Assembly: GCA_001797905.1 (NCBI GenBank) | Contig: MGQS01000054.1 | Location: forward strand, 1,662-8,949 | From: Deltaproteobacteria bacterium RBG_16_54_11 | GTDB lineage: Bacteria > Desulfobacterota > B13-G15 > RBG-16-54-18 | Direction of reading: 5' to 3' | DNA length: 7,288 bases | In this document: positions 1-5,604 of the stretch, one piece after another | Numbering within the stretch: position 1 is the stretch's first letter | Layout of the letters: each line of letters begins with the position of its first letter | Position numbers and translations under genes: made by a program | Notes under the pieces: generated by a model | The model's database searches: none | Seen by the model: the letters and a program-made list of their open reading frames with translations, nothing else | Told to the model about the DNA's origin: nothing

Positions 1-126
1 AAATAGAGCAACCGCTATATAAATGAGGAAAACAACAACGCTGAAAAGGATATCCGAACCTTTCGGCAAGGTGAGCAAACCGCGCTTGACATCTATGAGA
101 CGATTAGTGAAGAATGATTTAAACAT
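1..126 (-). CDS. Membrane protein, N-terminal fragment (runs off left edge)
   Basis: This is a 42-codon open frame starting at the ATG on 126-124 and continuing past base 1, so only the N-terminus is visible. The translation begins MFKSFFTNRLIDVKRGLL, a basic amphipathic start, and continues into a strongly hydrophobic stretch at residues about 24-42 (DILFSVVVFLIYIAVALF) that looks like a first transmembrane helix. An in-frame stop lies 18 codons upstream and no other ATG or GTG intervenes, which fixes the start. The ribosome site is weak (GGA about 10 bases upstream). The gene follows the slp-like genes on the same strand after a 160-base gap. The family is not recognisable from 42 residues; a multi-pass inner-membrane protein is likely, and a CPBP-type membrane protease is only a guess. 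The opposite strand is also open over 7-114 but has no start codon and is probably the antisense shadow. Confidence 0.6.
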   Translation of the reverse strand, partial: MFKSFFTNRLIDVKRGLLTLPKGSDILFSVVVFLIYIAVALF

Positions 127-249
127 GCCACGTTTCCATCTCTTTAGAGTCTCGGAACTAACCGTACTGCGATCGTTTCACCACGCTTGAAAATCATGCC
201 GACCGTGGCAGTGTTTGAGGAAATGCCTCGTTAGGGATGTGCTTTTTCA

Positions 250-278
250 AATAAATCATGATGAAAATTAATATTCAA
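250..278 (-). promoter_or_regulatory. Weak candidate promoter for the left-edge membrane gene
   Basis: On the minus strand, TTGAAT (278-273) and TTTATT (255-250) are separated by 17 bases. Each matches 4 of 6 positions of the sigma-70 consensus hexamers. They sit in the most AT-rich part of the window, just downstream of the first lipoprotein gene, and would give a leader of about 115 bases before the ATG at 126. AT-rich DNA produces such matches easily, so this is only a suggestion. Confidence 0.22.
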
Positions 279-286
279 ATACGGCG

Positions 287-826
287 TCAGCGGTGTCTAT
301 GGTGCCTATGGCGATAATATCTGGGATACCCCCACGGATACCAGGGATTATACCACGGCCCCCACCGATATGAATCATACGCAACAGGCACTTCTTCCTT
401 CCACAGGTGTATCTCCTTGATGATGAGATAGGGATAGCGATATTTGATCTCCCCCAGCAGCTGGGTCTTTTCCCCCTGCACGGTGCCGGCGATAGTAACC
501 TGTCTCCCCCGGTTATAGATCTCGCTGTCGAGAAAACCCTGGTAGAGGGCTAAGAAGCGTCCTTCAGAGCGATCGGTATACCTGGGCCTGCCTTCCCGAT
601 CCAACACGGTCGCATAGACCTCCAGGAGGGTCCCCTCAGTCTTGTTGATGGTATTGACGATAATCCCTCCCAGCAGGGCGACCTTTCCCTTATAGGCGTT
701 GGGCGCCTGGATCAGCGCTGAAAAGGTGATCTTTTTATCCACCTCTTTGAGCACACCCCGGGAGATGGCGTGGGCACAGCCGGATAAAAAGCCCAGGACC
801 AACACCAGGATAAAAAATCTCTTCAT
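287..826 (-). CDS. Slp-family outer-membrane lipoprotein with aromatic/basic tail
   Basis: This 179-residue protein belongs to the Slp family (named for the E. coli starvation lipoprotein), whose biochemical role is not settled. Residues 1-16 form a lipoprotein signal (MKRFF, hydrophobic core, then LSGC) with lipid attachment expected at Cys17. Ala18 at position +2, rather than Asp, predicts outer-membrane sorting. The Slp core covers about 17-142, including AYKGK (44-48), LLGG (51-54), GFLD (97-100) and LGEI (124-127). After the core comes an unusual tail, about 150-179, rich in Trp, Tyr and Pro and ending in RHRHHRHR. The start is supported by AAAGGAG at 834-840, 7-8 bases before the ATG. 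The core aligns without gaps to the neighbouring lipoprotein (1095-1610) with 57 of 126 identities by my hand count, so the two are tandem paralogs. A separate promoter candidate lies at 883-911. Confidence 0.87.
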   Translation of the reverse strand: MKRFFILVLVLGFLSGCAHAISRGVLKEVDKKITFSALIQAPNAYKGKVALLGGIIVNTINKTEGTLLEVYATVLDREGRPRYTDRSEGRFLALYQGFLDSEIYNRGRQVTIAGTVQGEKTQLLGEIKYRYPYLIIKEIHLWKEEVPVAYDSYRWGPWYNPWYPWGYPRYYRHRHHRHR

Positions 827-866
827 TATCTTGCTCCTTTCCTTTTACCCTGCCCCTTACCCTCTT

Positions 867-878
867 CTCCCCGGGGAG
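867..878. promoter_or_regulatory. Perfect 12-bp palindrome at the predicted transcription start
   Basis: The sequence CTCCCCGGGGAG is a perfect 12-bp palindrome. It overlaps the transcription start predicted from the promoter at 883-911, a typical place for a repressor operator. It could equally be part of a GC-rich intergenic repeat. No matching regulator gene is visible in the window. Confidence 0.3.
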
Positions 879-882
879 CGAA

Positions 883-911
883 ACTATAACGATGCTGCCT
901 CTTTCTTTCAC
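883..911 (-). promoter_or_regulatory. Candidate sigma-70 promoter of the 287-826 lipoprotein gene
   Basis: On the minus strand, GTGAAA (911-906, 4 of 6 consensus positions) and TATAGT (888-883, 5 of 6) are separated by the ideal 17 bases. Transcription would begin near 876, giving a leader of about 50 bases before the ATG at 826. This is the best promoter-like pair I found in the window, but it rests on inspection alone. Confidence 0.4.
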
Positions 912-955
912 GGCGAGGAGGTTCTGATGCCCATTCGTAAAAAGCAAGCATCCTC

Positions 956-975
956 CCGCTTTGCGGCCCCCTACC
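956..975. repeat. Triloop hairpin repeat, copy C
   Basis: CCGC-TTT-GCGG forms a 4-bp stem with a 3-base loop (956-966) and runs into a CCCCCTACC tail. The 13 bases at 963-975 match those at 1021-1033 in 12 positions, which ties this copy to the hairpin at 1013-1033. No T-tract follows on either strand, so an intrinsic terminator is unlikely. Confidence 0.4.
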
Positions 976-1012
976 CCTGCTCCTCAAATTTTAAGTATAA
1001 GGAAAGCAGGAT

Positions 1013-1033
1013 GTCGCAGAGCGACCCCCTACC
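1013..1033. repeat. Triloop hairpin repeat, copy B
   Basis: GTCGC-AGA-GCGAC (1013-1025) is a perfect 5-bp stem with a 3-base loop. It is followed by the same CCCCCTACC tail found after the hairpin at 956-966. Its stem core GTCGC/GCGAC is also shared with the hairpin at 1057-1073. No poly-T run follows on either strand. Confidence 0.5.
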
Positions 1034-1056
1034 ATTCGGATATTTTTATGGATGGG

Positions 1057-1092
1057 GTGTCGCAAGGCGACACAGGGCGGGATTGGCCCCTG
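1057..1092. repeat. Triloop hairpin repeat, copy A, with a second stem
   Basis: GTGTCGC-AAG-GCGACAC (1057-1073) is a perfect 7-bp stem with a 3-base loop, the strongest hairpin in the window. A second weak inverted repeat, CAGGG and CCCTG around 10 bases (1073-1092), shares its edge base and lies directly behind the stop codon of the 1095-1610 lipoprotein gene. Together they could slow or end transcription or protect the mRNA end. Without a T-tract this is not a classic intrinsic terminator, and a REP-like intergenic repeat is the better description. Confidence 0.5.
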
Positions 1093-1094
1093 CC

Positions 1095-1610
1095 TTAAAA
1101 ACCTACCCCGATGCCAAAACCGAAGTGCACCGCGGGCTCGGCTGAGGCGGGCTTTTCCACCGGCCAGAGATAGAGCTCCCGTTTCTCGATGACGGGATAG
1201 GTATACGCTATCTCCCCCAGGGGGCGCACCTCTTTGCCCACCACCCTGCCCGCTACGGTGATCTTTCTGCCCGGGCTGTAGATGGCCGGATCGAGAAAGC
1301 CCGGTGTTGTAACGATAAACCTCCCCCCCGATACATCCCCTGCACCGGGCTCACCCCGCCTGCCGAGGGGGCGCTGGAGCACTGCGACCACGGTCTTATC
1401 CTGGATGTTCTTGGCTCCGATGATGTCGCCCCCAAAGAGCACGGTCTTCCCCTTATAGGCATCCGGGTCCTTCAATACCTGCGCAAAGGTGGCGGTCGTA
1501 TCAATCTCCTTCAACACCGGCTTTGAGATCACGTGGGCGCAACCGGCCAGCAAAAGCATACCCACCATGGTAAGACACCAAAGAAAAACATTATTTCTTG
1601 ACATGCTCAT
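1095..1610 (-). CDS. Slp-family outer-membrane lipoprotein with glycine/phenylalanine C-terminus
   Basis: This 171-residue Slp-family lipoprotein has a signal ending in LLAGC, with lipid attachment expected at Cys24 and Ala25 behind it, predicting the outer membrane. The Slp core (24-149) carries AYKGK (51-55), FGG (59-61), GFLD (104-107), IYSPGRK (110-116) and LGEI (131-134). Its paralog at 287-826 shares the core, but the tail here is different: a short linker and then HFGFGIGVGF, ending on Phe171. The ATG at 1610 follows a GGAGGGAGGGG run only 2 bases away. The ATG two codons later (Met3, at 1604) has better spacing, so the true start may be 1604. The nearest upstream gene on the strand ends 146 bases away, so it could be co-transcribed with the mazG-rsmI set or use its own promoter. 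Confidence 0.87.
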   Translation of the reverse strand: MSMSRNNVFLWCLTMVGMLLLAGCAHVISKPVLKEIDTTATFAQVLKDPDAYKGKTVLFGGDIIGAKNIQDKTVVAVLQRPLGRRGEPGAGDVSGGRFIVTTPGFLDPAIYSPGRKITVAGRVVGKEVRPLGEIAYTYPVIEKRELYLWPVEKPASAEPAVHFGFGIGVGF

Positions 1611-1690
1611 ATCCCCTCCCTCCGGCGGATTAGATCGTTTTGGCTCATCCGCTTCATCTAGGACCTACACATATTGCTCCATCTCTTTTT

Positions 1691-1704
1691 ATCGCTCCGG
1701 CGAT
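1691..1704. repeat. Small hairpin in the leader of the 1095-1610 lipoprotein gene
   Basis: ATCGC-TCCG-GCGAT forms a perfect 5-bp stem with a 4-base loop, about 80 bases upstream of the lipoprotein start. It would lie in the leader if transcription begins in the AT-rich patch next to it. There is no T-run on the downstream side in either direction, so it is not a terminator. Its function is unknown and it may be chance. Confidence 0.25.
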
Positions 1705-1713
1705 GGTAACGCC

Positions 1714-1747
1714 ATAATACAAATAAGTATAATACCTTTCCATGCAA
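1714..1747 (-). promoter_or_regulatory. AT-rich patch, possible promoter of the 1095-1610 lipoprotein gene
   Basis: Within an otherwise GC-rich region this patch holds three minus-strand -10-like hexamers: TATTAT at 1719-1714 and 1734-1729, and TATACT at 1731-1726. It also holds a TTGCAT at 1747-1742. None of the -10 candidates has a good -35 at 16-18 bases, so the exact promoter cannot be assigned. The position, between the stop of the membrane protein gene and the lipoprotein gene, is where an internal promoter would be expected. Confidence 0.25.
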
Positions 1748-1756
1748 AATCCACCC

Positions 1757-4024
1757 TCATCCCTTCCTTTCCCCGAAGGCCCTTATCCCCAGGCAGAGGA
1801 TGGCGGAGAGATTCAGGGCGACGATCAGGGAGATACCCTGAGCTATCCCCACGATGGGCAAGAGGATGACGCTGATAAGCAGGGCCCCAACCGCAGATCC
1901 CGCGAGGTCGACGCCATAGATGAGGCCTCCGATCCTTCCGACCTCCATCCGCTGCCCGAGATATATCTTATTGGCCAGGGGGAAGTGGACACCTCCGAGA
2001 AATCCGGCCGCCAGGGTGAGGAAGGGGAAAACACCTTCCATGGCGCCGGCAAGGGAGGGGGGGAAGGCCCTCTGGTGGAGGCCCAGGATGAGGAAGAGGC
2101 AGCCCGGGGCATACAGGGCCATCCCGGCCTGGACCATGAGCAAGAAGCGCAGGGGCCTGGCGATCCTCCCCATGACGGCGGTGATCATCCATCCCCCCAG
2201 GGCAAGCCCGATCATGTAGGCGGTGATGATCAGCCCGATGGCATAGTAGAGGTAGCCGTAGATGATCTGAAAGGCAAGGATGAGAATGATCTCCAGGGCG
2301 ATCTGTGAAAACCCCGTGACGGCGACTGCCCACAATAAGGGGGGAGAGGATGATCTCCTCCCTTTCCAGAGGAGGATGAGGGTCACTACGGCGATGAGAT
2401 AGAATATCCACTCCACCTGCAGGCCCTGCAATTGCACGAACCAGTCTTTCAAAAAGGGGGTATATTGGGCCGTCCAGAGGACGATGTCGTAGAAATAACA
2501 GATGGGCCGAAGGTCCTTATTGATCCCGGCGCCCTTGCCCTGCTCGAGGATGGATTGGAGATAGCGGACCCGCTCCATGGAAAGGTTGGAGAAGAGGTAA
2601 TAGTCGCGGACATAGTCGACGCTCAGATCCCTCTGGCGCGCACGCTGGACCAGTATCTTCGGATCGGCTGTCAGGGCACCCCTTGTCCTCGCCCCCAGGA
2701 ACCGGGCACTGGACCCGGGGAGGACCACGACCTCGGGGAAGACCTCCCGCATGGTCCAGTAGATGGAGCTCAAGAACTGGGCCAGGGTATGCCCGATGAC
2801 GTTCTCCGAGGCATGGACGGACAGATAAAAGACCCCGCCCTCATGGAGGATGGCAGCCACCTCGGCGAAGAACTCCCGGGTGTAGCAGCGGTTGAGCTGG
2901 GCAGTGGTCGGGTCGGGGAGATGGAGGATGATTACGTCGTAGTGCCTCTTCCCCTGCTGGACAAACCTGCGCCCGTCAATGGGGATGATAAAAACACGGG
3001 GGTCATCCAAGGATAGGGTGGCTTCAGAAGGGAGGAATCTCCTCCCCATGGAGATCAGGGCCGGGTCCAACTCCACATAATCCACGTGGCGCAGGGAGGG
3101 GTGCTTTAAGGCCTCGCCTATCAGACCGCCGATTCCTCCCCCGATCAACAAAAGTTCTTGCGGCCGAGGATGCTCCAAGAGGGCGAAGTGAGCCGCCTCT
3201 TCGGCCGTCTGCGGATCGGGGTGGGTAAATGTCCATACCCCGTTTTCAAAGAAGCTGACTTGCGGCCCATCGGTGATGACGGTGATGTTGCCGTAGATGG
3301 TATCCTTGCTGGCGATTACCCGGTAGCCTTGCCACCCCCACCCTTGCGAGATGAGGTTAAGACGCGTTCCATAGAAGACCAGGAGGCCAATGAGGAGTCC
3401 GATCCACACCAGGGCCACGGGCCTCAGCCGCCTGCCGAGCAAGAACGCGGAAAGGGCAAAGAGGGCGGCGGCGATCAGGCAGACCTGCCACGGGGTGAGG
3501 ATACGGATAAGGAGATAGCTGAAGGCTATCCCCCCGATCCCCGCCCCCAAGGCCTCAGAGGCATAGACTGCCCCCACCGAGCGCGCTTCTTTTCCGGCGA
3601 TCTCTCCCAGGAGGCTGCACCCGAGGGCAAAGAGGAACCCCGAGCAGAGGCACAAGGGGATGAGGAGCACAAAGATGCCGGCTGCCATCTGCGGCAGGGA
3701 GGCGATCTCCCCGGCCGGGACCCCCAGCAGGGGGCGCAGGTACCGGGCAAGCAGAAAGCTGGTGAGGAGGATCAAGGCGAGGATCAACTGCATGGAGGAA
3801 AACAAGGAGGCCTTCCCCGGGATGCGATCGGCGAGGGCACCCAACAGGGCGCTCCCCAGGGCCGTCCAGAAGAGCCAGGCCGCAAGCATGATGCCGGTGG
3901 TGAGCTCATTGCCGGAGAAGACCACCATGATCTCTCGCAGCAGGATAACCTGGGCGAGGAGGACCCCCATGCCCATGAGGGTGAAGGCGCAGATCGGCCT
4001 TACCCTTTTCTGACTCTTAGCCAC
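1757..4024 (-). CDS. Fused multi-pass membrane protein with spermidine-synthase-like domain
   Basis: With the GTG at 4024 this is a 755-residue protein in three parts: an N-terminal membrane block (about 16-225), a soluble spermidine-synthase-like Rossmann domain (about 225-435) and a C-terminal membrane block (about 539-750). The soluble domain shows IYGNIT (243-248), GGGIGG (295-300, nucleotide-binding loop), VELDP (317-321), DGRRF (350-354) and LPDPTTAQLNR (369-379). In true spermidine synthases the loop is usually GGGDGG and the catalytic Asp lies three residues before the DP of D-x-x-D-P. Here those positions are Ile298 and His368, so classical aminopropyl transfer is doubtful. It may be a membrane-bound methyltransferase-like or transport protein; the function is not known. 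The GTG at 4024 overlaps rsmI by 8 bases and follows AGGGG at a good distance. An in-frame GTG at 4060 (767 residues) lacks a good ribosome site. Confidence 0.82.
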   Translation of the reverse strand: MAKSQKRVRPICAFTLMGMGVLLAQVILLREIMVVFSGNELTTGIMLAAWLFWTALGSALLGALADRIPGKASLFSSMQLILALILLTSFLLARYLRPLLGVPAGEIASLPQMAAGIFVLLIPLCLCSGFLFALGCSLLGEIAGKEARSVGAVYASEALGAGIGGIAFSYLLIRILTPWQVCLIAAALFALSAFLLGRRLRPVALVWIGLLIGLLVFYGTRLNLISQGWGWQGYRVIASKDTIYGNITVITDGPQVSFFENGVWTFTHPDPQTAEEAAHFALLEHPRPQELLLIGGGIGGLIGEALKHPSLRHVDYVELDPALISMGRRFLPSEATLSLDDPRVFIIPIDGRRFVQQGKRHYDVIILHLPDPTTAQLNRCYTREFFAEVAAILHEGGVFYLSVHASENVIGHTLAQFLSSIYWTMREVFPEVVVLPGSSARFLGARTRGALTADPKILVQRARQRDLSVDYVRDYYLFSNLSMERVRYLQSILEQGKGAGINKDLRPICYFYDIVLWTAQYTPFLKDWFVQLQGLQVEWIFYLIAVVTLILLWKGRRSSSPPLLWAVAVTGFSQIALEIILILAFQIIYGYLYYAIGLIITAYMIGLALGGWMITAVMGRIARPLRFLLMVQAGMALYAPGCLFLILGLHQRAFPPSLAGAMEGVFPFLTLAAGFLGGVHFPLANKIYLGQRMEVGRIGGLIYGVDLAGSAVGALLISVILLPIVGIAQGISLIVALNLSAILCLGIRAFGERKG

Positions 4025-4709
4025 CTCTTCCCCTGCCGGCCACGACGAGGGTGATCTCACCCCTGATCTTTTTCCCCTGCAGCCCCTCCAAGACCCCGGT
4101 GATCTTACCCCTGATCACCTCCTCGTACGTCTTGGTCAGCTCCCTGGCTACGCAGATCTGCCTGTCTCCACAACAATCCTGTATATCATGAAGCGTCCGC
4201 AGGAGGCGGTGGGGGGCTTCATAGAGGATGATGGTCCCCCGCAACTCCTTAATCTCTTCCAGCCTTTTTTTCCGCTTGGACCCTTTGGGGGGGAGGAATC
4301 CGAAGAAGTGAAAGGAGTCGGTGGGGAGTCCGGAGACGACGAGGGCCGCAACATGGGCAGAGGGGCCGGGTATCGGTATCACCTCGATACCCTCCTCGAT
4401 GGCCTGCCTGATCAGACGGAACCCCGGGTCGGAGACCCCGGGGGTGCCGGCATCGGAGATCAAGGCTATTGCTTGACCTTTAACGAGCCTTTTGATGAGG
4501 GCCTCTTTTTTGGCCGGCTCATTGTGCTCAAAGAAACTGGTGAGGGGGGCCTTAACCCGGTAACGCGCGAGCAATTGCCTGGCCCTCCTCGTATCCTCGG
4601 CAGCGATGAGATCCACGGTGCGCAGGACCTTGATGGCCCGCAGGGTGATATCGTGCAGATTGCCGATGGGGGTGGAGACCAGGTAGAGCTTTCCTCCCTG
4701 TTTACCCAT
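4017..4709 (-). CDS. rsmI: 16S rRNA (cytidine1402-2'-O)-methyltransferase RsmI
   Basis: RsmI uses S-adenosylmethionine to methylate the 2'-O of C1402 in the decoding centre of 16S rRNA, where RsmH adds the N4 methyl. The 230 residues contain the family's motifs in order: TPIGNLHDIT (13-22), AEDTR (37-41), SDAGTPGVSDPG (85-96), PGPSA (114-118), GFLPPK (137-142), YEAPHRL (163-169), RELTK (189-193) and RGEITLVV (216-223). This is the complete catalytic (tetrapyrrole-methylase-fold) part. The protein stops there and lacks the extra C-terminal domain of about 50 residues that takes the E. coli protein to 286. The ATG at 4709 overlaps the mazG stop by 8 bases (ATGGGTAA) and has GAAGGG a few bases upstream inside mazG. 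Translation is therefore probably coupled to mazG and in turn to the membrane protein gene behind it. Confidence 0.95.
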   Translation of the reverse strand: MGKQGGKLYLVSTPIGNLHDITLRAIKVLRTVDLIAAEDTRRARQLLARYRVKAPLTSFFEHNEPAKKEALIKRLVKGQAIALISDAGTPGVSDPGFRLIRQAIEEGIEVIPIPGPSAHVAALVVSGLPTDSFHFFGFLPPKGSKRKKRLEEIKELRGTIILYEAPHRLLRTLHDIQDCCGDRQICVARELTKTYEEVIRGKITGVLEGLQGKKIRGEITLVVAGRGRGG

Positions 4710-5481
4710 TGTTACCCTTCTTCTTGCTCTCCTCCCACAGGGCGTCCATCTCGGCCAGGGATGACTCGTGAGGGGCCTTGCCCTGCTCTCGCAGCCTTCG
4801 TTCTATGTAGATGAAGCGTTCGGCGAACTTATTCGTGACCCTCCTTAGGGCATCCTCGGGGTCGACACCGATGAAGCGCGCCAGGTTGACCAGGGTAAAG
4901 AGGATGTCCCCCAGCTCTTCCCGCAGCGCATCTTTTCTTTCCTCCCTTAAGGCTTCCTGGAACTCCTTTAACTCCTCCTCCAGCTTCGCCCAGACCTGAT
5001 CCTTATGCTCCCAATCGAACCCCACTTCAGAGGCCCGTTGCGTCAGGCGAAAGGCCCGCATGAGGGCGGGGAGGTGTAAGGGAAGGCCTTCCATCAGAGA
5101 CCCCCTCGGTTTCTCCGCGGCCTTGAGCTTTGCCCAGTTGGCCTCGACCTCGCGAGGCCCGGAGACCTCGGAACTCCCGAAGACGTGGGGGTGGCGGCGG
5201 ACCATCTTCTCGGCAACCCCATGAGTCACATCAGCGATGTCGAAGGCTCCCTCCTCCTCGGCGATGCGGGCCATGAAGATGATGTGGAAGAGGAGATCCC
5301 CCAACTCCTCTTGCAGCCCCTGATCATCGCCCCTGTCCAGCGCCTCCAAGATCTCGTACGTCTCCTCGATGAGGAAGGGCTTGAGGTCCTCCTTGGTCTG
5401 GCGGCGGTCCCAGGGGCATCCATCCTCCCCCCGCAAGCGGGCCATGATCGCCACGAGATCGGAAAATCCTTTTTGATCCAT
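4702..5481 (-). CDS. mazG: Nucleoside triphosphate pyrophosphohydrolase MazG
   Basis: MazG hydrolyses nucleoside triphosphates to monophosphates and pyrophosphate in the cytoplasm, clearing non-canonical nucleotides; in E. coli it also affects ppGpp levels. The 259 residues match the usual length (263 in E. coli) and contain two tandem MazG domains. The first has GCPWD (21-25), EETYE (39-43) and EELGD (58-62). The second has EEELKE (168-173) and EELGD (188-192). These acidic motifs are the magnesium ligands of the fold. The linker motif RRHPHVFG (95-102) is typical. The start at 5481 is supported by a strong AAGGAGGAG at 5486-5494. It is the first gene of the minus-strand set and diverges from amrS across 123 bases. 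Confidence 0.96.
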   Translation of the reverse strand: MDQKGFSDLVAIMARLRGEDGCPWDRRQTKEDLKPFLIEETYEILEALDRGDDQGLQEELGDLLFHIIFMARIAEEEGAFDIADVTHGVAEKMVRRHPHVFGSSEVSGPREVEANWAKLKAAEKPRGSLMEGLPLHLPALMRAFRLTQRASEVGFDWEHKDQVWAKLEEELKEFQEALREERKDALREELGDILFTLVNLARFIGVDPEDALRRVTNKFAERFIYIERRLREQGKAPHESSLAEMDALWEESKKKGNNG

Positions 5482-5604
5482 CGCGCTCCTCCTTGCTCAG
5501 GGTACGGGAATATCGGCGGATTTGCAAGACGAAAGGGGAAAGGTCAATCTCTTATGGATAATCACAACAGGATGTGGTAGCATTGCACCGCACGGTGGGA
5601 CGCG
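5482..5604. promoter_or_regulatory. Divergent intergenic region between mazG and amrS
   Basis: This 123-base gap must carry the promoters for both directions. For amrS, GATAAT at 5557-5562 matches 5 of 6 positions of a -10 and would give a leader of about 36 bases, but no -35 lies at the right distance. For mazG, minus-strand TTGACC (5547-5542) is a good -35 match without a convincing -10. CACCG-CA-CGGTG (5586-5597) is an inverted repeat that overlaps the GGTGGG preceding the amrS start codon, so it could hide the ribosome site or bind a regulator. Confidence 0.4.

Noticed and set aside
7..117. Plus-strand open frame ending EQTALDIYETISEE, resembling a ferritin-like helix
   Set aside because: It has no start codon after the TAG at 4-6, and its codons are the exact antisense of a minus-strand frame with an ATG and a membrane-protein profile.
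735..947. Minus-strand 70-codon frame across the start of the 287-826 lipoprotein gene
   Set aside because: It overlaps the well-supported lipoprotein gene in another frame and has no recognisable protein features; the upstream part is repeat-rich intergenic DNA.
1057..1092. Intrinsic terminator behind the 1095-1610 lipoprotein gene
   Set aside because: The hairpin is perfect, but no T-rich tract follows it in the direction of transcription.
1742..4054. Long plus-strand open frames opposite the large membrane protein gene
   Set aside because: They are Gly/Pro/Glu/Asp-rich antisense shadows of a GC-rich gene with clear family motifs on the minus strand.
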